Shown here one piece after another: positions 1 to 7,500 of a DNA stretch of 11,475 nucleotides. Numbering within the stretch: position 1 is the stretch's first letter; every line of letters starts with the position of its first letter. Source of the stretch: Saprospiraceae bacterium (GTDB lineage: Bacteria > Bacteroidota > Bacteroidia > Chitinophagales > Saprospiraceae); assembly GCA_015494245.1 (NCBI GenBank), contig WGBN01000291.1, positions 1 through 11,475 on the forward strand, given 5' to 3'. The position numbers and the translations under genes were made by a program. The notes under the pieces were generated by a model. It was not told the origin of the DNA and did not search any database. It saw only the letters and a program-made list of their open reading frames with translations.

Positions 1-35
1 ACTTTGAAATCACGCCTGAGTTGAAAAAAAAATAA
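1..35 (+). CDS. possible 3' end of a rightward gene (partial, cut by window edge)
   Basis: Reading from base 3 in frame gives Phe-Glu-Ile-Thr-Pro-Glu-Leu-Lys-Lys-Lys and then TAA at 33-35. The other two rightward frames hit a stop within the same stretch. A charged Lys-rich tail is a common protein C-terminus, and the stop lies directly before an inverted repeat. That fits the end of a gene converging on the leftward sigma-factor operon. Only ten codons are visible, so no product can be named and the open frame could be chance. Confidence 0.3.
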   Translation, partial: FEITPELKKK

Positions 36-96
36 AGGGCTCATTGGAACTTCGCTGAACTCCGGGCATATTGTCATCTCAAAACTTAATGAGCCC
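24..96 (-). terminator. inverted repeat with T-run, possible terminator of the sigma/hydrolase operon
   Basis: GGGCTCATT at 37-45 is perfectly complementary to AATGAGCCC at 88-96, giving a 9-bp stem with 42 bases between the arms. On the leftward strand the stem is followed at once by TTTATTTTTTTTT (bases 36-24), and it lies 12 bases past the stop of the lipoprotein hydrolase. Stem plus T-run fits a rho-independent terminator for the leftward operon. The loop is unusually long, and the T-run may simply be the complement of lysine codons ending the convergent gene, so the call is tentative. Confidence 0.4.
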
Positions 97-107
97 ATTG
101 ACAAAAA

Positions 108-959
108 TCAGAAACTCAATATCCATTTTTTAATCACCTCCTGTCTCGTCCATAGAATGAAGTGGCTTTCGCCGGCAAGCGTGTCTATGGTGAGCGGATC
201 GGCATGAACCAACATCCGTCGGGCAAAATCGGCATTGGCGGGATCTACCAGGCCATCGGCAGTACCCTGGATGACTACAACGGGGCAGTCAATATTTCCC
301 CAAAGAGGCAACATGGCTTCCAATTCTTCGGGAAGAGACAGAATCTCCTGATTGCTCACCCTGAAAGCCGGCGGAAGCAAATGGCACAGAATGGGCCAGT
401 CCAGTACCTGCGCCCACCAATATTTGGGCTCCAACGCAGGATTTATAGAGCCGGCAACAATGACCAAGCCGTCTGTCAGCTCGGGATAATCCATGGCAAG
501 GCGGCAGATGAGCGGACCGCCGTAGCTGTACCCCATGAGGATCGCCTTATCCGTTCGATAACGCTCCAAGATGGGTGCAATGGCAGCAGCCTGACGCCGC
601 AGAGAACGCTCCGTGCGGCCAAAAGAAGAGAAACCAAAACCGGGTCTGTCCACCGATACCATTTGGAAATGTTGCAGCAAAAGGGAATCTCCGAGATAGG
701 GCAACATGTCCGCTGAAGAGCCCGGCGAGCCATGTACCATCAACAAGAGCGGCAAAGTGGTATCTCCCGTATGGGTGTAATGCATCTCCCTCCCTTCGGC
801 CTGATAAGTGCCGAAAAAGAAGTCAAACTGCCCACCGCTCTGTAAATGCTCGCGCTGTTCCCGTTCGCTTTCGCGAAATTTCATGAATTCCGACTGGCAA
901 GCTGCATAGAGCAGCACGAAAAAGGCTGCCAAAAAATAGTAACGTTTCTTGATTTTCAT
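108..959 (-). CDS. alpha/beta-hydrolase fold lipoprotein
   Basis: This is a 283-residue alpha/beta-fold serine hydrolase. The N-terminus is a short lysine-rich stretch, a hydrophobic segment (residues 7-20) and a lipobox-like Tyr-Ala-Ala-Cys with Cys21, so the protein is probably a lipoprotein attached to the envelope. The fold is marked by the oxyanion-hole strand end His76-Gly-Ser-Pro-Gly, the Asp104-Arg-Pro-Gly-Phe-Gly motif, the nucleophile elbow Gly-Tyr-Ser145-Tyr-Gly-Gly, a probable acid Asp235 (Gly-Thr-Ala-Asp) and the catalytic His266. All triad residues are present, so it should be active. The substrate cannot be read from the sequence; an ester, a lactone or a similar small molecule is possible. 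The start ATG overlaps the stop of the anti-sigma-like gene (ATGA, 956-959), and a purine-rich GGGGATGAAGAAAA lies just upstream. It is therefore the third gene of a tightly coupled operon with a sigma factor. Confidence 0.88.
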   Translation of the reverse strand: MKIKKRYYFLAAFFVLLYAACQSEFMKFRESEREQREHLQSGGQFDFFFGTYQAEGREMHYTHTGDTTLPLLLMVHGSPGSSADMLPYLGDSLLLQHFQMVSVDRPGFGFSSFGRTERSLRRQAAAIAPILERYRTDKAILMGYSYGGPLICRLAMDYPELTDGLVIVAGSINPALEPKYWWAQVLDWPILCHLLPPAFRVSNQEILSLPEELEAMLPLWGNIDCPVVVIQGTADGLVDPANADFARRMLVHADPLTIDTLAGESHFILWTRQEVIKKWILSF

Positions 960-1321
960 TTTTCTTCATCCCCATTTATATCCAAACCGGAATGATTTGA
1001 AAAGTCCCGGTTTTCCGGCATGTCCTTTGTACGGTCTGCGCTGCCCGGATTCTCTCCTTTTGAGTTTAGCAAATCCGCTATCAATTTTTCCTTTAACTCA
1101 AATTTCAGCTTGCCATTTCTTCCATTTTCCTTTTTCAAAAAGGCATCAATTTGCCCGCTGTGCATTTCATAACTCCTGCAATAGCGACACAGGCGCAGAT
1201 GTACGCTCAACTTCCAACGCTCTATGCGAGACAGACCACAAATTTGCCTCTTTTCGATCAACTCGGTAGCTTTTCGGCAGGATAGCAGCATGGCTTTATT
1301 TTTTGTGAAACCATTTTTCAT
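956..1321 (-). CDS. soluble zinc-finger (zf-HC2-like) anti-sigma factor candidate
   Basis: A 121-residue protein whose first half matches the small zinc-binding anti-sigma type: Cys15 in Leu-Ser-Cys-Arg-Lys-Ala, then His41-x3-Cys45-x2-Cys48. This is the zf-HC2 ligand arrangement, which in known members binds zinc and holds an ECF sigma factor. It has no membrane segment, so it should be cytoplasmic. After residue ~58 comes a charged, low-complexity tail of about 60 residues (many Lys, Glu, Asp, Asn) without a recognisable domain, making it longer than bare zf-HC2 proteins. The start at 1321 is chosen because GAGGA (1331-1335 on the complement) lies 9 bases upstream; the next Met (codon ending 1289) has no such site. 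The gene overlaps the sigma gene by 26 bases and the hydrolase gene by 4, so it is very likely the partner of that sigma factor. Target binding is inferred from position and motif. Confidence 0.8.
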   Translation of the reverse strand: MKNGFTKNKAMLLSCRKATELIEKRQICGLSRIERWKLSVHLRLCRYCRSYEMHSGQIDAFLKKENGRNGKLKFELKEKLIADLLNSKGENPGSADRTKDMPENRDFSNHSGLDINGDEEK

Positions 1322-1883
1322 TCAGGCATTTCCTCAATTGCAGCTTGGCGCGATGAATGATTTGCCAGTAATTGCTCGCGCTGATACCGAGGTCTTTGGT
1401 GATGGAAGCCCCCTTTTCACCTTCAACATATTTCAACTGCAAAGCTGTTTGCCAAAGCGGGGGCAGTTGCTCCATGCAGTTTTTCAGCGCTATCCGGAAG
1501 GCTTCTTCTTCGGCTTCGCCGGCGGGTTCTTCCCAGAAGATGAGTTCCTGCCGCTCACCGGCAGCCCAACTGCCGTTTTTGTCAAAAAAGGAGCCTTGGT
1601 CTTCCAACTGTGAAAAACTAACGAGCTGCAGCTTGATTTGTTTTCGGTAAAAGGCGGCAATCTTGTTCTTGAGGATGCCAAAGAGCCAGGTCTTGGGACT
1701 GCTGTTTTGCTGAAACCGGGAAGCGTTTTCCAAAGCTGCCACGAAGGTGTCTTGTACGAGATCCCGAGCCAGCTCCTCCTGATTGGTTTTGGCGAAAGCC
1801 CACCCATAAAGCTCATCTGCATAACAGTTGACCCACTCTGCAACCAACTGACGGACGCTAACGGACTCGCTCTTTGCCTTCAT
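1296..1883 (-). CDS. ECF-type sigma-70 family RNA polymerase sigma factor
   Basis: A 195-residue sigma factor with the two-domain layout of the ECF group. Region 2 covers about residues 17-84, with the core-binding motif Asp-Leu-Val-Gln-Asp-Thr-Phe (41-47) and the region 2.3/2.4 helix Thr-Trp-Leu-Phe-Gly-Ile-Leu-Lys-Asn-Lys (65-74). A linker with Phe-Phe-Asp-Lys-Asn-Gly-Ser-Trp (99-106) follows. Region 4 covers about 128-190, with a DNA-reading helix near Ile-Ser-Ala-Ser-Asn-Tyr-Trp-Gln (167-174) and a C-terminal Arg-Lys-Cys-Leu-x3-Trp-Phe. From memory, this linker and tail resemble the TIGR02943-like sigma group, whose genes often precede a small zinc-finger protein, as here. The ATG at 1883 is preferred. 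An upstream in-frame TTG at 1946 would add 21 residues unlike any sigma N-terminus and overlaps the promoter -7 element. The sigma factor presumably directs RNA polymerase to its own operon and others; the inducing signal is unknown. Confidence 0.92.
   Translation of the reverse strand: MKAKSESVSVRQLVAEWVNCYADELYGWAFAKTNQEELARDLVQDTFVAALENASRFQQNSSPKTWLFGILKNKIAAFYRKQIKLQLVSFSQLEDQGSFFDKNGSWAAGERQELIFWEEPAGEAEEEAFRIALKNCMEQLPPLWQTALQLKYVEGEKGASITKDLGISASNYWQIIHRAKLQLRKCLNEKWFHKK
1331..1335 (-). promoter_or_regulatory. ribosome binding site of the anti-sigma gene (start-deciding)
   Basis: On the leftward strand GAGGA lies 9 bases before the ATG at 1321, inside the 3' end of the sigma-factor gene. 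It supports the longer start, with a 26-base overlap, over a Met ten codons later. It is the clearest Shine-Dalgarno-like site in the window. Confidence 0.55.
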
Positions 1884-1909
1884 GTGAAAAATTGTGCTTC
1901 CGGAATAAA

Positions 1910-1928
1910 CCTGCCAAAAAGAGGCAGG
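1910..1928 (-). promoter_or_regulatory. hairpin in the leader of the sigma-factor operon
   Basis: CCTGCC (1910-1915) and GGCAGG (1923-1928) form a perfect 6-bp stem with a 7-base loop. It lies between the predicted transcription start (about 1937) and the sigma start codon (1883), and on the leftward strand is followed by TTTATT. It could stabilise the 5' end of the message, act as a weak attenuator, or as DNA serve as an operator. The sequence does not decide between these. Confidence 0.4.
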
Positions 1929-1943
1929 ATAAATCCCAACACA

Positions 1944-1951
1944 CAAAAATA
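1944..1951 (-). promoter_or_regulatory. Bacteroidota-type -7 promoter element for the sigma operon
   Basis: On the leftward strand this reads TATTTTTG, a full match to the Bacteroidota -7 consensus TAnnTTTG. Transcription would start near 1937, giving a leader of about 54 bases before the ATG at 1883. No TTG-type -33 element lies at the usual 17-23 base spacing; the nearest TTTG is 28 bases away. The promoter may therefore be weak, or may use an alternative sigma factor such as the one it drives. Confidence 0.5.
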
Positions 1952-2001
1952 GAGCGCTTTCGCCTACTTATTTGTCCGACAAAGGACTTTTATGGAAAGT
2001 G

Positions 2002-2033
2002 TATGGCAGCGCCTCGAAGGAAGCGCCGCCATA
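2002..2033 (-). terminator. strong hairpin downstream of the T9SS protein gene
   Basis: The 32 bases fold into a hairpin of fourteen positions per arm with two mismatches and a 4-base GAAG loop. The outer stem is TATGGC/GCCATA and the inner stem GCGC/GCGC. It starts 20 bases after the stop codon of the leftward 729-residue protein. No good T-run follows on that strand (ACACTTTCC), so it is either a Bacteroidota-style terminator or a hairpin protecting the 3' end. It also lies upstream of the sigma operon promoter and may insulate it. Confidence 0.5.
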
Positions 2034-2053
2034 ACTGAACCAACTGATGATGA

Positions 2054-4243
2054 TTAATGCATGACTGAAATCTTGCGGATGCCTACCGGCTCGCCTCCCA
2101 CAGAGATTCGCGCTACGTAATCGCCTGCGGGCAGTTCACCCAAAGAAAATCCGAGGGTTTGCTTGCCGGCAGAGAGCGTTTTCTCAGTAGAAAGCAGGCT
2201 CTTACCGCTCAGTTCGTAAAGCGTAATTTGAACCTCAGCTGCCCGGTCGAGCGTCAAATCTATGTATAGCTCTTCGCTGACCGGATTCGGATAGGCGCGA
2301 ATGTTCCACTTGGCAGCCTCCACAAAACGAGTGCTTACCGGTGGAATTTGATACACGCCCGAAGCAGCAAAGACAAAGGGCTTGGTACCGCCTACGATGT
2401 AGGGCACGCCGTCTCCGTCTGAATCGGAGCCTTCTTCACCCGTAGGCTGAGCCTCGGAGAGGATCATCTGATCGTAAACCGTCTTAAACACGCGGGTATA
2501 GATTTGATCCGGGCCGCTTTGCTCGCCAACCAGTTTGGCTTCGCGCAAGGCGCCGGCGAGGATGGCGAGATTCCAGGGCGTATAAACGGCCGTGTTGTCG
2601 TTCATAGTCGTATGGAAGACGTGTTCGCCGGGCACGTAGAAATTGTTGATCAGGAAGTTGTAGCCGTTGTTGGCAGCATCGAGATAGTCCGTATTGCCGG
2701 TGGCCTCATAAGCGGCATACAGACCGCGGATGAGGGCCGCATTAGCGGCCAGGGTTTTGGCGGAAGCATCTGCGCCACTGCCTACAGTATAGCTGTTGTA
2801 AAAACCACCATTGGCATCGGCAAAATTATTCAGAATAAAATTTGCCTGAGCCACCAGGCCGTTGTTGGCCATGTCGTACAAAGGCGTGCCGGCAAATTCA
2901 CGCAGGAAATCTCTCAAAACGACCAACATATAACCCGCATTCTCAGCCGTGATGACATCGCCTTTCACCGGCGCTCCGCTGCCGTCTAAGCTGGCCTCAT
3001 CCACAAAGGTACCTGCATCGCTGTCAAAGTGCATGACCATCATGTTGAGGAAGGTTACCTTGCTGGCGCCCATCATCAAATTGAAGGGGCCGGGTACGCC
3101 TGTAGTAGCCATGTCGGCGGGAAAAGGATAGCCGTCAAAAGCTTCGTGATAAGCGAGGTGGGCTGCATCGGAATTGTCATTGGGGTTCATCATGTTTCTG
3201 TATCCCAGCGTGGCAAGCAGGAAGGAGATTTGATCGAACAACTGACTGGTAGCATCCACAACGGTCAAATCCGAAGCCTGAGGAGGCAGGCCACTAATGA
3301 CCGGAGACTCCGTAACGGCAATAGCCGTAGGGAAATACTTGATGCCGGCAGAGGGATCGTAAGTGGCGGGGTCCACACCGCCCAGACTGGTGCCGTCATA
3401 GGCCAGGCTGCTGATGATAAACTTCGCCTTGTTGATGGCAACGGCCGTCAAAACCTGGCCGATATAGCCATCCAAGTTGTTGCCACCGTAATAGATGTTG
3501 TTGTCGGGATCAAAAAACGGGCTGTCTTCAAAGTCAGGCGAATTGGTACCATCGGCTTCAATGCCGTTGTCGTCGCCATCGTGAAAGGCGCTCAGCATAT
3601 CCTGAGACCACCAGTATTGCTTCCACATGGATTGCCCCATAGCTGCGAGATTGAGCGTTTTGTTCATTTTCGTGCGGTCCCAACGAGTGGAGCCAAAGTT
3701 GGAAGCAAAATCGGCTTCTACGGGCTGAGGCAGATTGTTGTTGCCAAAAGCAAAATCGGCAAACTGCGGCCAGGCATTGGCAGGCGGAGGCTGATTGGCA
3801 TTCATAGAGAAAATGCCAATCATCATCATGAGCATGTCGTCTTCCTTGTAGCCGTTTTGCACGCCACCGGTAAACATGCCGTCAAAAGTGTCGGGCTGCA
3901 TAGCTGCATTGGCCATGATGACAGGCGACCACATCATGTGCAAACCCATGGCAGAGCGCCCCGTCAGGGTGTTCAGCAAATAGCGGGAATACTCATAACT
4001 CTCAATACCCATGGTGTAAGACATGGAGTCCGGTGCATCCGGCACCATGGGGTCCAATTCGTCCAGATCATAACCCAGGGCTTCGGCAAAAGGCTCTCCG
4101 CTTTCAAAAAGCTCATTGGCCAAAAGCATCTCCGCCGCTGTGTTATAAGTGCTGTCGTCTTGAATCAAAAGCTGTGCATGGGCACTTGTAAACACGGCAA
4201 AATAAGCCGCAAGACCCAGCAAAAAGGTAAGTGTCTTTTTCAT
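2054..4243 (-). CDS. secreted T9SS type A sorting-domain protein of unknown function
   Basis: A 729-residue exported protein. Residues 1-23 are a clear signal peptide (Lys-Lys, hydrophobic core, Ala-His-Ala before Gln24). Residues ~647-729 form a type A T9SS C-terminal sorting domain: Tyr-Pro-Asn-Pro opening, Tyr-Glu-Leu-Ser-Gly-Lys in the middle, and Leu-Pro-Ala-Gly-Asp-Tyr near the end. Known members cross the outer membrane through the T9SS and are released or anchored. Residues ~430-580 contain repeated amphipathic helices, with Ala-Tyr-Glu-Ala-Thr-Gly-Asn-Thr-Asp-Tyr-Leu and Thr-Pro-Trp-Asn-Leu, resembling the alpha/alpha-toroid folds of six-hairpin glycosidases. This likeness is weak and no catalytic residues could be assigned. 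An acidic Asp-Ser-Asp-Gly-Asp-Gly loop (607-612) could bind calcium. I found no cysteine in the whole protein, while Met clusters occur at 99-115, 137-147 and 390-404. The N-terminal half is not recognised. No good ribosome site is visible, which is usual in this phylum. Confidence 0.85.
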   Translation of the reverse strand: MKKTLTFLLGLAAYFAVFTSAHAQLLIQDDSTYNTAAEMLLANELFESGEPFAEALGYDLDELDPMVPDAPDSMSYTMGIESYEYSRYLLNTLTGRSAMGLHMMWSPVIMANAAMQPDTFDGMFTGGVQNGYKEDDMLMMMIGIFSMNANQPPPANAWPQFADFAFGNNNLPQPVEADFASNFGSTRWDRTKMNKTLNLAAMGQSMWKQYWWSQDMLSAFHDGDDNGIEADGTNSPDFEDSPFFDPDNNIYYGGNNLDGYIGQVLTAVAINKAKFIISSLAYDGTSLGGVDPATYDPSAGIKYFPTAIAVTESPVISGLPPQASDLTVVDATSQLFDQISFLLATLGYRNMMNPNDNSDAAHLAYHEAFDGYPFPADMATTGVPGPFNLMMGASKVTFLNMMVMHFDSDAGTFVDEASLDGSGAPVKGDVITAENAGYMLVVLRDFLREFAGTPLYDMANNGLVAQANFILNNFADANGGFYNSYTVGSGADASAKTLAANAALIRGLYAAYEATGNTDYLDAANNGYNFLINNFYVPGEHVFHTTMNDNTAVYTPWNLAILAGALREAKLVGEQSGPDQIYTRVFKTVYDQMILSEAQPTGEEGSDSDGDGVPYIVGGTKPFVFAASGVYQIPPVSTRFVEAAKWNIRAYPNPVSEELYIDLTLDRAAEVQITLYELSGKSLLSTEKTLSAGKQTLGFSLGELPAGDYVARISVGGEPVGIRKISVMH

Positions 4244-4265
4244 ATCAGGTAAAGTTTTTGGTGAA

Positions 4266-4299
4266 CAGAACTACCCCTTAGTAGCCCCTGACACCAAAA
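4266..4299 (-). promoter_or_regulatory. predicted promoter of the 729-residue secreted protein
   Basis: On the leftward strand TTTTG (4299-4295) is followed after 21 bases by TAGTTCTG (4273-4266). This is one mismatch from the Bacteroidota -7 consensus TAnnTTTG and within the usual 17-23 base spacing. The start point would be near 4259, giving a leader of about 15-20 bases before the ATG at 4243. The call rests on sequence match and position only. Confidence 0.45.
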
Positions 4300-4316
4300 C
4301 CTGACGCCTTTTCAGG
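4300..4316. promoter_or_regulatory. inverted repeat beside the -33 element (possible operator)
   Basis: CCTGA (4300-4304) and TCAGG (4312-4316) form a perfect 5-bp inverted repeat with a 7-base spacer. It directly abuts the predicted -33 element of the leftward promoter, where an activator or repressor dimer could bind. The arms are short and could arise by chance. Confidence 0.3.
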
Positions 4317-4318
4317 CT

Positions 4319-4336
4319 ATAGATGCTCCCATCTAT
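4319..4336. promoter_or_regulatory. 7-bp perfect inverted repeat in the divergent intergenic region (possible operator)
   Basis: ATAGATG (4319-4325) and CATCTAT (4330-4336) are perfect inverted copies separated by CTCC. The site lies two bases from the neighbouring 17-base inverted repeat and between two divergently transcribed secreted-protein genes. Symmetry of this size suits a dimeric regulator acting on one or both genes. It could also form a small hairpin, but no T-run follows on either strand. Confidence 0.4.
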
Positions 4337-4453
4337 CAAAAATATCGGCTGGCGGACATGTTGGAATAAAATGACAACTTTTATACAAACTGTAAAATGC
4401 CAATGCCTTTTAAGCAGCACACAAACCCACTTACAGGCTCTAAAGAATATCAG

Positions 4454-4461
4454 TACATTCG
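4454..4461 (+). promoter_or_regulatory. weak candidate -7 element for the giant surface protein
   Basis: TACATTCG is one mismatch from TAnnTTTG and lies 48 bases before the start codon at 4510. No TTG is found at the expected distance upstream. Apart from this element and the sites listed, I see nothing convincing in the remaining intergenic bases 4337-4509. Confidence 0.2.
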
Positions 4462-4509
4462 GATGGCTTGCACCGTCCAAGCTAATTCGTTACTCCAAAG
4501 CAACAAGCT

Positions 4510-7500
4510 ATGAACCACAAAACGATTACACGCATTCTTCTCCTCTCTGCCATTCTTTTCCTCAATATTCAACTACAAGCTCAATGCAACATCACTGTTG
4601 TCGGTCCCTCCACACTATGCCAAAATGAAGAAGGAACGCTGACAGCCACCATAGATTTTCCCGCAACTGAGCTCGCCACCCTGGAATGGGCACTCAATGG
4701 CAATCCCCTTTTAACCATGCCCGACCTCCCCCCCGACAGCTACTCCCTAACTATTTTTTCTCCCGGCCTCTATACCATCGCACTTCTCACGAACAACGGC
4801 TGTATCGACACCACTCAATTCTTTGTGGAAGAAATACTCTCCCCCCAGGTACAAATCCAGGGCCCCGACTGCCTGATGCCCGGTCAAACAGCAGAGCTCA
4901 TAGCCACGGGAGATTTCCAGGGCATTGTCTGGGACAATGGCAACCCCACACCCGTGATCACCATCACAGAACCGGGCACCTATTGCGCTACCGTTTACAA
5001 CGACTCCCTCGGTAACTGCTCCAATGGCTACGAATGCTTTACCGTCAATCCCGCCAACCAATTGGAAATTATCGCAACAGATGCCTTTTGCCAGGACAGC
5101 AGCTCCAACTGCCAGCAAGTCTGCGCCAACAGCCTGTCCACTTACGAAGTCCAGGGCATCAATGACCCCAACACGCAAATCCTATGGACCATCTCCGGAG
5201 CCGAGAGCTATCAAATCAACGGCAACCAGGCCAGCGTGCAATGGGGCGATGCCGGACAGGGCTTAATCCTCGTCGAAAATCAATTGGACAACAACCCTCC
5301 CATGTATGTAGTGCCCGGACAAGGCTCGGGCACCTCCATAGGCGGTATATATACCACCACCTTTCACGTAGATGTATTTGGCGGAAGCCCACCCTACCAG
5401 GTACAAATCACCACCGACCCCTCCGGCCCCTGGACAAACCTGAACGGCCCACCCTACGAATACGAGGCAGTAAGTACCAACACCCTCTTCTACTATCAGG
5501 TAAGCGATGCCATAGGCAATACCGTCTCAGGTCAATATTTCATCTCGCCCTGCAACACCATGTATGGAAACATCGAAATCACCTACAACAGCAATGACAC
5601 TTACAACTTCACTGTTACAGGCAGTGGCAACGGCATAAATTGCTCCACCTTTTCCATAACAGGAGATACGACCATATCCAACCTTCCATTCGACACCCTC
5701 AGCGGCCCTTTTGGCCCCTTCCCCTGCAACCAGGCACTGAGCATTTCACTACAGCCCGACTGCCCCGATTATTGCCCGCACCTCATCAACCTGGGGCCGC
5801 TCTGCCCCACGGCCAATTGCCCCTCCTCGGATGAGCTTTGTGTAAGCATCCTGCCCCAAGCCGAAGCGGCCTTTTCCACAACTCCCGCCGCTGTCAACGA
5901 CACCATCACCCTTTGTGCCCAGCAAACGCTCTCCATAGAAAACAACAGCAGCGGGGCCGCCACCTACATCTGGAACTTTGGCGACGGCCAACTCTCCTCA
6001 GATTACGAACCCGAACACACCTACCTCAACCCGGGTTTTTACGAACTCACGCTCATCGCCCGCAACGCCTGTTATTGCAGCGATACGAGCACGCTCATCG
6101 TACATGTGCAGGATGCCTTCATCCCCGACATTTCCTGCCTCGGGACGCTCTGCGAATGCATGGAAATGACCTACACCACCTCCGCCGATTGCGGCACCTA
6201 CATCTGGAATGTCAGCCCCCAGGGCAGCATCATTGACGGCGGAGGCCCCAACGACAACTTCGTAACCGTCTTCTGGAGCCAGGGCCCCGAAGGCTATATC
6301 GAGCTCACCACCCCGGGCTGCGGAGCCACCTGCGACCAAACCCGACGCGAGTACATCCCCATCATCTCACAAAGCGCCCAAATACAGGGCAACACCGAAG
6401 TCTGCTTCCAATCGGTGGAAGAGTATTCCATCACGGAATTTGAAAGTGGCACAAGCTTCAACTGGTACGTCTCCGGCGGAGGCACCATCCTCAGCGGCCA
6501 GGGCACGCACCGCATCACCGTCCTTTGGGAAGACCAGGCCGACATCCTCGGCAACCCGCAGTGGGTGGGCATAGACTACGACAATTGCTATCTGGAATGC
6601 GGCGGACAAGACACCCTCGATGTTTTCATTCTGCCCGAATTTTTCATCGAAGGCCCCATCTCCGTTTGCGAAAGCAGTACTGAAAGCTTCTCTACACACA
6701 ACACCATCAACGGGGGAGCCGTCTTCGCAAATTGGCAACTGATGGATGAATCGGGCGCCATCGTGTGGAATTCCACAAGCCCCGCAGCTGCCGTCAGCAT
6801 CCCCTTTAACGTTCCGGGAGGAAATTACACATTGCTCGCACAAGCTAACAACGCCTCAGAAGTTTGTCTCGATGAGTATCGCATTTTCATACAGGTGGAA
6901 AGCGCACCTCCCGCCCTGCTCGGCATCAACGGAGCGCTTGAAGTTTGCCCGGGCACGCCCTACCTCTACGAAGCCACCGGCTCTCTGCCCGACCACAGCA
7001 TACAATGGATTGTCAACAATGCAGGTACAATCCAAGAGCTCGGCGGCAACCCCATCATCGCCAACTGGGGCGATACCACGCCCTACGAGCTCTCCGTTTT
7101 TCAGACCGGCAGCTCAGCCCTGCAATGCCCCTCCGACACCATCCAAATCAGCCCCCAGCCCATCCAGCCCTTCAGCATCAGCGGGCCGACTGAAATATGC
7201 CTCGAAGAAACGGCCGACTTCTCCATCCCCGCCTTCGAAAACCTCAATCCCGTCTGGAGCATCAGCAATGAAGAAACAGCGCTCCTCCTTTCCGGCCAAA
7301 ACACAGAGCAAATTTCGGTACAGGGCCTGCAAAGCGGGTCGGTTACCATTAGCGTTTCTGTCTGTGGCCTTTCGGCAAATGCTCAAGGCTCCCTTTCGGC
7401 AAATATAAACCTGACCATACTGCCACCCCCTGCTCCGGTCATCCAGGCTCCGGCCTCTCTTTGCGCCGGAGAAACAGCGCAGGTACAAACTTCACAGCCC

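Noticed and set aside
162..716. 184-codon rightward open frame opposite the hydrolase gene
   Set aside because: The opposite strand encodes an intact catalytic triad and lipobox; this frame shows no domain.
1884..1946. Longer sigma-factor start at a TTG codon (1946)
   Set aside because: It would overlap the -7 element and add 21 residues unlike a sigma N-terminus. The ATG at 1883 gives the usual length.
2054..4243. Naming the 729-residue protein a glycoside hydrolase
   Set aside because: Only a general helical-toroid resemblance is seen; no catalytic residues or family motif could be placed.
3029..4252. 407-codon rightward open frame opposite the T9SS protein gene
   Set aside because: It lies fully antisense to a gene with signal peptide and sorting domain. 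Its translation is rich in His, Ile, Val and Gly without domain structure, typical of a shadow frame.
4510..4587. Giant protein as a lipoprotein, because Cys26 follows the signal peptide
   Set aside because: The residue before Cys is Gln, which does not fit a lipobox. Ordinary signal peptidase cleavage before Gln25 is more likely.
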